Below are positions 24,064 through 34,200 of a stretch of DNA of 64,000 nt, one piece after another. Each line of letters opens with the position of its first letter. Positions within the stretch are counted from its first letter, which is position 1. The translations under genes and the position numbers were made by a program. The stretch is taken from the NCBI GenBank assembly GCA_963978905.1, contig OZ022256.1, positions 4,633,501 through 4,697,500 on the forward strand. The letters are read 5' to 3'. Under the pieces are notes generated by a model that had not been told where the DNA came from, did not search any database, and saw nothing but the letters and a program-made list of their open reading frames with translations. This DNA is from Trichostrongylus colubriformis (taxonomy: Eukaryota; Nematoda; Chromadorea; Rhabditida; Trichostrongylidae).

Positions 24064-25321
24064 TTAAGCCTTCTTTGCGGCCTTTCTTCTGAGAACACGC
24101 TTCTTGACAAGACGACGACGAACCTTGCGTCTACGATATGAGGCACCAGGTCCATTGCTGTAGCCGCCACCGCCGCCGCCAGCATTACCGCCTCCCACAC
24201 TGCCGCCACCTCCACCTCCGACACTACCGCCTCCTCCGCCGACTGATCCGCCACCGCCTCCAACTGATCCGCCACCGCCGCCGACTGATCCGCCTCCGCC
24301 GCCGACTGATCCGCCACCGCCGCCGACTGATCCGCCACCGCCGCCGACTGATCCGCCTCCTCCGCCGACTGATCCGCCTCCACCTCCGACAGCTCCTCCA
24401 CCGCCGCCTCCAGCATTTCCGTTCCGTGGAGGACATGGGCAATATTCGCCATCACCACCAGGTGCGGCATCAGTACCGGGAGCTCCAGGTGCACCAGGAG
24501 CTCCAGGCTGTCCTGGATTTCCGTTGGGTCCTGGTGGTCCAGGTGGACCAGCATTGCTACCGCCGCCACCAGTGCCATTGGGTCCTGGTTGACCAGGTGC
24601 TCCATCTGGTCCTGGAGGACCAGGAGGTCCAGGCTGACCCGCTCCGCTAGTTCCTGGTGCTCCTGGTTCACCGGGAGCTCCTGGTTGTCCATCACCTCCA
24701 GGTTGTCCAGCATCTCCTGGTGGTCCAGGAGGTCCAGGTGGTGATGATCCAGATCCTGATCCAGGGGATCCAGGGTTTCCGTCGGGTCCGGGGGGACCAG
24801 CGCTACCATCTGGTCCTGGTGGTCCTGGAGGTCCAACTGGGCACGAGATACAACCACCGCCTCCACCATTTCCACCGGTGCCTCCGTTGTTTCCGGGTCT
24901 TCCGGCTTGTCCAGGTTCTCCAGGCTCACCAGGAAGTCCAGGCTGTCCAGGAGGTCCAGGTGGTCCTGCAGGGCAGCCGCTGGCTTGTTGACCACAGTTC
25001 CATGATCCTCCTGGTGTGCCTCCTGTGCTGTAACCTGACTGTCTGCGATGCAAAAGTACTGCGCGTTTGTCTCGAGCCATTTCAGGGGTGGATCTCATCT
25101 CATGCCATGCGGAATTGGCAAGGTCCTAAACAGAAAGCGATAATTCATGTCCTGTATGTTGCTCGGAGATAAAAACTCACTTTGAAGCCGTCGAGTTCAG
25201 AAATGACGTCATCATAGAAGGTGTTGATGTCGTTGACGATGTAGACGACTGTCCCCAATGAGACGACGATGGCCACTGCTGTTACAGCGGCCACACCACT
25301 AGCCAAAGTAGTGGTTCCCAT
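24064..25321 (-). CDS. Nematode cuticle collagen A (400 aa)
   Basis: Two exons: 25321-25181 (47 codons) and 25125-24064, separated by a 55-nt intron (GTGAGT...TTTAG, phase 0). Residues 1-56 form the Col_cuticle_N domain: [10 protein letters not shown], a membrane anchor of about 22 residues, then [21 protein letters not shown] furin-type site RDKR follows at about residues 65-68. Interrupted Gly-X-Y blocks rich in GPPGPPG follow, with cysteine pairs CISC and CPCPP. The C-terminal part is a run of about ten GGGGGSV heptads, then YSNGPG and a basic tail rich in Arg/Lys. Such proteins are secreted, trimerised and cross-linked into the cuticle. A CTAG acceptor lies directly before the ATG, fitting trans-splicing. 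Compared with its paralogue at 57862 it carries Trp instead of Cys before NCGQQASGC and has more heptads. Confidence 0.92.
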
Positions 25322-25394
25322 CCCTAGAAAGTAGAGATTTTGAAAAAACTTTCTTGAACCTTCAAGGAGAATTATTTAGGAAAAAAATGAGGAT

Positions 25395-25585
25395 CTAAGA
25401 AGAATTTCAAAGGAGCTGTTCAGCAGGGAACTGTGATTTACTTCTAATTAGTGACGGCCTTATATTGACCAACTCAAGGTCATTCGCGCACAAGGAATGA
25501 TACAGCAAACTGTAGACATTTCGGTTTTCTCATTGGTTTGCAACTGCCGCTAACGACAAGTAAAACTGAAAGTTTCAGCTGTGGA
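25395..25585 (-). promoter_or_regulatory. Conserved upstream block of collagen A
   Basis: On the coding strand this reads like the block at 57620-57775 upstream of collagen B: CTTTCNGTTTTACTTGTCGT, CAAACNAATGAGAA, GTATCATTCCTTGTG, CAATATAAGGCCGTCACTAA and GCTGAACAGCTCCT in the same order. A TATAA lies at 25464-25460, about 140 bp before the ATG. Conservation outside the coding region suggests a shared promoter or simply recent duplication. Confidence 0.6.
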
Positions 25586-25599
25586 AGGTCATGCAATAA

Positions 25600-27600
25600 A
25601 TGCAATAATCGTACCTGGCATAAGGCGTACCTACTTTTACTGATAAAGCTTGGCCATAGGTTGAGAATTCCGGAGCTACGGGGTTGGAAAATATGTTAGT
25701 AGTGTTTTTATAAAGAGCAAGCTATTTTGTATACTATACATCATTTACTAACAAACCGATCCCACCTAGGCTCAACACTCCGTCGAGAAGTCCTACAGAA
25801 GGGGTTGAAAGATGGGCGTTGGATTTATTCAGAATTTTCTTCGGCAAATGCTTGACACCCACGCTCCCTCGGGGAGAACCCAAGCACCGTTGAGGAGATT
25901 CTGGTCGATCTTTGGAAGAAGCTTGTCAATCGATAATCATAATTTGCATAAGATAACAATAGTATGATTACCGTTTGATCGCTTTTTAGGGTATAGGCAC
26001 AGACATCTTTGAACAGTTTTAGAAGCGTCCATCGAGGGAACATTGATGGAAAGGAGGATATGGGGTGGGTCGCTTCTTTATGAAATTTCAGAGAGGGTGT
26101 CATACCAGAGGCCCCCTCTCAGAAAGTCGTGTCTGACCTAAAAATTCCCCCCACCATACTTTAAAGCTGTTGTAGGGCTGCTTTTGCGTATGTGGATCGC
26201 ATTTCGATGACTTACCTTTGTCGGTTGCATCTTTTCAACTAACACTTTTATTAACTCAGACGAGCATCGGACCATATAAAGGTTCATCGCGATAGAAAGG
26301 TTCTCTCGTCGTAACTTTCGTGGAAATGGCCTCTGAAAGGACCCCAATTTCCAAAATATATATACATAACATATATATGCACCCAGATTAACCTATAATT
26401 ATTCTTCAATTGTGTAGGTAGGAGGATATGGTTCCTGTCAGGCCTTCATTTCCTACTAATCACCATTCATTTCCCTCACACACGGAACTGCAGCGTTCTA
26501 CGCACAGATACAGAAGGAGAGGAATTCGGGATTCGGGTTAGTACACCGAGGAAGGTTCATCACAACGAATTGAAACGAACTATCATCTCGCTTGAAAAAG
26601 AAGTCGAAAAGTGCTACAAGGAACCAAGATTTTTTTTAGACGGAGGAAAGGGGCCTAAAAAAGGCGTAGAAGGCATGACGGGCCTGGATTAGAAGTCAGT
26701 CTCCTGGAAACCCTAGCACTTTCAGTCGCTGCCACTTCCATGTGTGTGTCGATAGAAATGGATTTTGGTCCCGCCCAATTCTCCAACATATGTGCGGAAT
26801 ATCGATGAACTTTCCTGGAGAGAGTGGATGCTGAAGTTCATGCCCCCAGCGGGATGTCGTTACAGTCCGTTTGTCGTGGAGCGGGCCAAGAAAGCACAAG
26901 ATATATCTTATGACTCAGCGCTTTAACCCTAGCACCATCTCACTTTACCACTGTAATAAGAGATGCCTGGAGAAGAAATCTAAAAAAAGACGAGGAAGGA
27001 TCTTCGATGAGAAGTTTTCTAAGATTACTGAAAGTTAAAGGCACACCGCGCGATAATCAAAGGGTTGGTTTACCTTCTCAATTCATCTAGACCCTTGTAT
27101 GGTTGTGAAGATCGCACCCCTTTCGCGGCGCCACGGCTCGCCCTCGCCGCGCATGGCCTGGTCCACTTAAGCCGAGTTGAGCCCACCGAGCCAAATCACA
27201 CCTGGCCTTAGACGAACAAATACCAGCGTAGCTCTTACGTGGAGAAGGAAACTTGCGATAAAACTAAATAAGGCAGCGATTTCAATAGCGAAGGTAGCTT
27301 CAACAGAGTGTGTAGAACAGGTGATATGGTGGCATTTTGCGCTATATCATCTGGCAAAAACTCATTTCTAATCTGCAGTACTCGTACGAGGACCGATGGC
27401 AGAGAGCTTCATTTTTGGCAATTGTGAAGGGTTTCAATTCATATTTCTTCACTGATGAGCAAACCGGGCCTCTGCATCCTGTAACAAGCGGACAGCTCCA
27501 ACAATTTTTTGCGAGGTGTGCGTGCCTCCAAAGAAAGTGGAAGGGGTCGGGAGAAAGAGAAATGTGTGAAGAAATGATTGTTTTGAAAGGAACATACGAG
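25600..27600. other. No gene seen; intergenic
   Basis: Open frames at about 25830-26340 on the minus strand have no splice context or domain. The segment 26690-26960 reads like an untranslated repeat, but no second copy is in the window. Confidence 0.4.
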
Positions 27601-27604
27601 GTTA

Positions 27605-27990
27605 AAAGCGAGATAAAAACCCGGATTCAAAAGCACGACGTTGTGCTATGTATTCGCATCTCCCGTGCATCTCTTCGAACTGCAACATCACCTTTTCGAG
27701 TTGCTCGCTGTAGAAGATGTCATTTGTTGTCTCGTAGGGTGTATTTCATCTTCATGACTAAGTGAAATAATTGAAACAACAACAGCAACAGTCCACTGAA
27801 TCAATGAACGGGAGAATAAGCAAAAGAATAGAAAAAGGTACTCATGGTAAAAAATCTACTGATCTAATCGTCGTCGTCCGAGCAAGGTGTCCTGTGTGCA
27901 ATGTCTGCAACCCGAAGAACGGCAAACATTACGGTAGGTTTTGCCGTAGGCCTAAATTGTCCCCTCCCGGTGTCTTTAATAAAGGCTTTG
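27605..27990. repeat. Dispersed repeat, pair of 52255-52640
   Basis: Very similar to 52255-52640 in the same orientation: ACCCGGATTCAAAAGCACGA, GCATCTCTTC.AACTGCAACA, TTTGTTGTCTCGTAGG, AACAACAGCAACAG and GCAAGGTGTC blocks. No inverted ends were found, so it may be part of a retroposon. Confidence 0.65.
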
Positions 27991-28106
27991 GGAAATTTCC
28001 ATACAATTCTGATCAGCGTTGATGATACCCTAATGAAGTGGGGGAGGGGTGGACATTTTGTAGAATGTGGAACATCTGTGCATTACTGACGTGTACAACT
28101 TGTTAA

Positions 28107-28527
28107 AGGAATCGTCTACGAAAAAATGAGTTTTTCCGTTATCCATATATTTATGTTGTATTTGCTTAATGTGGGCCGCGTGCAAATTTTCATGCGAAAA
28201 ATGTGAGCTCGGCCGAGATACAGCAGCACAAAGTCTCGTCCAGGTGAGCGGGGCCTCCGAGTTAGTGCCCGCCCGTCGTCCGCCGCGGTTGGATCGCATT
28301 ATAGGAGCAGGAAATTGCGTGAAAAGTCCCACTCTCCCTTCCCAACCGCGGCGGATAACGAGACCGGGCTTTCACTCAGAGGCCCCGCCCACCCGGCCGA
28401 GGATTCGGGGAGCTGTATCTCAGCCGAATTCTCAATTTTGCATGAAACATTGCATGCGGCCCTTTTTAGACACATACAACATGAAAATATGAACAACAAA
28501 GAAACTCATTTTTCGTAGACGATTCCT
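28107..28527. repeat. TTAA-flanked MITE, family B, copy 1
   Basis: 421 bp bounded by TTAA at 28103-28106 and 28528-28531. The ends AGGAATCGTCTACGAAAAAA are near-perfect inverted repeats. Sub-terminal TATCCATATATTTATGTTGT pairs with an inverted copy on the right. Internally GC-rich and itself palindromic (CGGCCGAGATACAGC versus GCTGTATCTCAGCCG; CCGCCGCGGTTGG versus CCAACCGCGGCGG). Second copy at 50149-50567. Confidence 0.8.
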
Positions 28528-30330
28528 TTAACTATAAAAGATTGCCATGCCTTCACATGATTTACGTGTCACTAGCAGATTCCACATTTGGAGGATGCCC
28601 TAAAACCGACCTAATTTTACCAGATGCCCTCTCCTCATTTGGATGCCCGAAGGTTTTCACTGTCCTGATCGAATACAAACCCTAAACACTGGAGGATTCC
28701 ACCGTTTTTTATTGTGAATGATTTATTATTTCCCAAGAGCAAACTTTTGAGCTATGGCCATAAAAGAGCACAGCGTCCTCACGTGAATCTTCCATTGATG
28801 CGAAATCGAAAGACACCATCTTCCAAAAATTGCCATATCCTTCTTTAATATGGTTTTTGAAAGGACGGGATAAATGAAAATCAAAAGGGGTAAAGTGGGA
28901 AGATATGGTGGCAAGGAACCGTTTCTTATTTGTGCTTCTTGAAGATTAGGCGAGCGGTCGACACAACGTGAGCAAGTGCCCTGCTACAATAAAGTGAAAG
29001 CCCATGCTTTTTCCATGACAGCGGTGATGAATAAAAATTTTTTGAGATTTTTCAAATGGTAAAATTTACCCTAAATTGCTAAAAAATTATGAATTGGCCA
29101 AGGTTACAGCCACTACACAGGAAGACTCAGGCGAGGATCTTTATGCGCTATATTGAAGTGGGGGGAGGGGGGGGGGGGGGGGAAGAGGGGGGGGACATTC
29201 TACCAAGTGTTGAAACCCATGCAACGCTGACAAGTCAAACTTGTTAAGCTTGAAGATTTACAAGCTTCAACACGATTAGCACGACACTAACACCTCCCCA
29301 TCCATCATGTTAATAATTACTTCTTGGGACCACCCACTACATAAATGCCTCCCCCTCCCACACTGATAAACAGCCCTTTAGTCAAGAAGTGTACGGTAAG
29401 GCAATTCAGAAGCTCACTGTGTCCCATTTATCTGTTGGTTTGATCTACAGTAATACGGTAGTAATTGGCTTACCGTATACCTTCCTAGGCTAGAGCTGTA
29501 CCCCAAACGTGATGGTCGGAAAATCATGTGTATACTTCCGAAAGTGTGTATCCTTCTTGCTATAATTTCTGAATCCAAACTGGCGAGAAAGTGCAATCGC
29601 AATTTTCAAATGGGGCTGAGCGCAGAGAGCCAGAGTGGCGAGGCATACGGTGAATGGGGAGGAGACGCGGAGCAAGCAATCGCAATGCGGTCCTGCGTCG
29701 CGTACGAATTTCTACTCGGGAGCTCAGCGTTTCCACGACGGGAACTCCGAAGCGAAAAGCGAGAATTCAGGTGAGCTTCGCTTTGTTTGCCATTATTTAC
29801 ACAATCTCTTTCAAATGAAAGTGATGTGGATGCCTTCCGTTCTGGATTCACCTCTTGGGCTACTGAAGCTTAGAAGGTGCCAAGGCGCGAATCTTCCAAA
29901 AAGTGCGAGTTTGCTGTTATCAACCCTTCTGAAAGGGATTTTATGGTTCTTTTCAGTTTTTGGATGTTTCAGCGATTCCAAATCTACACACAAAACTCAT
30001 CATTGCTATAAGGTGCCGTTGGAACTGCTCGCTTTATACGCTTGTACAGTTTTGAGTAGGGTGAGTATATTTTTTATATTTTTAGGTGCTATTGCAGTTG
30101 GAGAAGGGGGGGGGGGGGGCACTCACCGTTGCGCGGTCGTCCGTCATCCGATACCGTTCTACAATTCGTACATTCAGGTGTATATTTCTATATGAGCCTT
30201 GTTTAAGAGAGGTAGAGACTTCCTTCCCCTCCGCCTGAAGTAAGGCTTAGACAAGATTCCAAGCAAATAAGCGATGCACGTCAAGCTTGATGGAGTGCCA
30301 CCCCCCTTACCCGCTACATTGCAACTTTTT
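28528..30330. other. No gene seen; long G tract
   Basis: An interrupted run of more than 30 G lies at about 29160-29200, and a run of about 13 G lies at 30104-30118. Open frames in 29490-30195 are mutual shadows without introns or domains. Confidence 0.4.
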
Positions 30331-30334
30331 TTGT

Positions 30335-30876
30335 TTGCGGCGCTCATGTACTATGGGGATGGCACTCAAAAACAATTGCTAGGAAGTGTAAATTTTTTTC
30401 TCATCCTTAGAGGTTTCAGAAAGAGCTCCGAGGAGTGTCCTCAACCAGAAAAAGGATGAAAAATATTTGTTACATCCGAAGCCCCTTCCCCCTCAAGGCT
30501 TAGGCAAAAACCACATTCCCCGGTTTGCACTGATATCTTAGTGCCTCACAACACATTAAAAAACATAATACTAGAACAGACACGCATGAAAACCCGAAGA
30601 ACAAAAAAAGAGACAATGAAATAACAAGGACCTAGCATTTAGCCTAAGCCTTGGAGGAGGGGGAACACTTCATACACGGGGGATCATCAATGGCAGGCAG
30701 GATTTTATTTGTTTACTTACTTTCGACATTTCAAAATAAAAACGTCCTAATGGCAATCGGACACGTTGATATTACATGTTTTGAAGATTAGCAATGGAAT
30801 TAATTCTCTATTGTAATTTCAAATGTGTTTTTGAGTGCCACCCCCATAGTACATGAGCGCCTTGTTTGCTTCTGTG
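30335..30876. repeat. Inverted-repeat element, about 540 bp
   Basis: GCGCTCATGTACTATGGGGA followed by TGGCACTCAAAAAC on the left (about 30339-30373) is found inverted at about 30828-30864. The arms are about 35 bp and no clear target duplication was identified. Confidence 0.55.
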
Positions 30877-31220
30877 ATGCTATTAGTAATCTTGTTCATT
30901 TGTAAAGAAGCTAGCCTACACTCAATTCTAAAAATTCTGAAAATCACCGCCAGATTTTTAAAAAATCCAAAGGTGACAGATGAGAATCCAACCTCTTCCA
31001 GATAACGTTTATATTTTATTTGATAAAATTCTTTTGATGACCTAGATAGCGACACTTTAGTGACTTTCACGAAATAAAGTTTACTGATTGAATAAAGAGC
31101 AGTTTTTAATTTTTCATTTGTAATCTTATTATTTGTGTTTGCATTCGTGACATTAAATTATAGTTAACAGAAGTTCAGCAGGTTTCTTTCAGCTTTGGTG
31201 GTTAATATCAGCTGAATGGT

Positions 31221-34200
31221 ATGGAAGCTCCAGGACCGTCAGAGTCACCAGAATGTGAGTCTTTTTTTCGGTCCATCATGTCCTGTATGGAGATCATCGG
31301 ATCGGTGTAATAATCTCATTAATTTGTGTCACAAGATCAGTCCTATATATGATTCGAGTTTTTTTTCTATTCCAGGAAAAAACTTATAACTTCACTGTTT
31401 ATCTACATTTTTAGGTTCTGCAACGGCAACCTCCGAAATGGATCAAATGCAGGAGAGACTGGTAAAGTCTGATGTCAGTGACAGTCAGTCCTCCCATGAT
31501 TTGGGAGCATCGACTCCCATTCGCATCATGTCCACTATTAATCCCAGTCGGGAATCCGCTCATCAACATCGTCTGCCACCAGGAATTCGAGTTGTTCGAG
31601 GATTATCAACTAGTGCAACAACGTCTGCAACACGCGTACCTACTCATCAAGTGCGCACAGTGCTTGGGACAGGTGCTTCTCATCCAGGACGCATGGTGGG
31701 CTCCGGATCTACGTCGCCCGGTTCATCATCTGTTCTAAACGCGCCTATCAGAACAGTGGTCGGTGCGGGATCTGGTATGCGGGTAATGCAACAAGGAGGA
31801 CGAACGCTGATTGCGGTACCGAGCGGTTCTCGCCTGGCCGCCACCCTTACATCCGTAGCTGCACGAGCAGCTCCCGTTGAACTTTCGACCTCTGGTAGTT
31901 CTGGTCCTGCTCTTGCGGTCATTGATGTAAATCGATCAAAATCGAATACAAAACTCAATTCCGCTGAGAGAGCCGCCGATGACAATATGAGCACATCCGT
32001 ACATACGGACTCTGACGATGTCCATAGTGGTAATGAGACCGCTGGAGGTGTGATGGAGGGCATCGAAAGTATTTCATCAGTAGACGGATCGACTGCATCA
32101 AATTCACCTCAGCCGAATGGCTCCGTCACCATATCACCTGAGACAGTGACAGACGATAAGAGAAGATCCGCAGGTGGCATGGTTACGAGAAGGATGACGC
32201 GTGGTACGATACCTCCTTCGACTAGCTCAGACCATTCCATGGATTCACTGAATTTTGCGGACGTTGCAAGGGTTCAACATCCAGCTGCTCCACGTCGACG
32301 AGCAACAAAAAGACCAAGTTTGTTTTTTTTTTTCGCCATGACTAGGGTTGAACTGTTTCAAACAGTATTATTCTAGAATATTCTCTTGTTACTGGCGATT
32401 TGGTTCGCGCTCAGTATATATTACCGTCTGATCAATTACCTCGACGAGCTTCTGTCCCACGTGAGGAAAACCCATTATCCATCACCGAGCAGGCGCGATT
32501 ATCTCGAAGACCTATCGTCGTTCATTCGGTGCGTTGTGTTTTTTGCAGTGGATTTTTTTGTGTTCGAACTGCGTGAGTGATGTCAAGCTCCACGTATTCG
32601 ATTTCACTTGCGAATCGCCGCATCGAAAATTCGCTGAATCGGTGCGTACCTGAGGGATAAAACCGGTGATAATCTTCCAAGGGAACTAAGCTTATGCATG
32701 TTCTGTTTGCATGCTTTGCTTTTTTAAAGTTTTTCTTACAATGGCCACTTGCATGAACCAGTAATTTCAGTCAGGAGTGGAATTTCCGATACCACTGTCA
32801 CTTGAGGGACATCCTATGAAACTCGATGATAATGGACCCGAAAATCCAAAGGAGGATATTTTGAGAGGTTGACTGGATTGACTACCATAAATCAGAATTA
32901 CATATAAATTCTGTGCAAGTTTTCGAAAGTGGGCTCCAACCGAATGAATACACGTTGATATGCTTTCTCTATTTAGATGATGATGGTATTCCATACTGTT
33001 ATCTTTGCCATTCCGTGATTAAAACATGGCAGGGCTACGAATATCATATTATGGCTGTCCATCTAAAGTGAGTATCAAGTTCTCTTTTTTTCTACGTTTT
33101 CTGATAATTGGTTGATTTCCTCATTATTTCGTACACTGACGGTTGCCGTCGGACTTTGTGGATTTTGCGACTCTGTGAGTCAGGGGTGTCGCCGCTTCCC
33201 ATGCGAGCTTGCTGCAGTGCAAGATCTCAAGGTTGCAGTATTGCGTGTGAAAGTGCGACACCGTTAAATCACAGAATCGCAAAATCGCGAAGTCTGAAGG
33301 CGGTCAGCTCTAGCATAATCTTGTTGTGCTGCCTAAGGTGATAAGCATACAGTAGCGGTCAAAAATATATGCGGTTATGGATTCTAACCATAACTTTGGT
33401 CGAAGTTTACATTTCTTATTCAATTTTTTTTTGTTTTTTGAAGGCAACTGGTACTCAGTGAAGCAAAGTAGGGTGTAGTGTTGAGATTGGAAAATTTGTT
33501 TAACTAAAAACTCTAAAAATGGCCAAACCTTTCCAAAAATTCAATTGGCCATAAAAAGCTTATAACTCATCGAAACGGGCAGGTGGGCAGAAAATAATAC
33601 GGAATGAGGCTGGGACTTCGTTGCACGCTATTTCAAATCCTAACAGCACTGAGGCACGGAGTTCACCATTTTCAGTGGTTTCAGTTAAATAATTTTTTCA
33701 ACCTTCTCACTGCATCATACTCGGCTGAGATACTTTATTTCATTGAGCAACAGTTGCCTTCAGAACACAAAAAAAAATTGAGCGAGATATGCAAACATCG
33801 AACCAAGTTATGGTCAAAATCCCAAACCGCATATATTTTTGACCGCTACTGTATCTCCAGTCATTAGCCTGTTCCTTTGCATTTTGACGCCGGTCTCTCT
33901 CCCTGTATGGTAAATCGATGGCAGACGTTATGTTAATTTTCGGTGTGCAACTAGCAGACTATTCATCAGGGCCTATTATCAAACGCATTCTCTTTTCTTG
34001 TGAAAAAGATGCTGCTCAAAAAATATGTTGACGTATAAGATGCGATAAATTGTTATTGCTTCGTTTCACTGACTTTTTCGGGACTGCTGTATGCTTGACA
34101 ATTTTTTTTCGAGCCCCATCACACATAAAGGGAAATGTTCCGCACAGGCGACGGTGTATTGACCAGCTTGTGGGATTTGATATGAGAATTCGTACAGCAT

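Noticed and set aside
24054..25172. Long open frames opposite or offset to the collagen A coding frame, rich in Leu/Asp or Arg/His
   Set aside because: They arise from the GGNCCN codon bias of Gly-Pro repeats read in other frames. They have no start context or domain and break where the collagen frame continues. The same applies to 58305-59027 and 58332-58941.
29490..30195. Cluster of open frames on both strands up to 186 aa
   Set aside because: They overlap each other, no frame has splice sites or a recognisable domain, and no codon pattern favours one.
32529..32548. A 20-nt intron (GTGCGT...TTGCAG) that would restore the frame in the zinc-finger gene
   Set aside because: Too short for spliceosomal removal. 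A 59-nt intron or an indel is more plausible.
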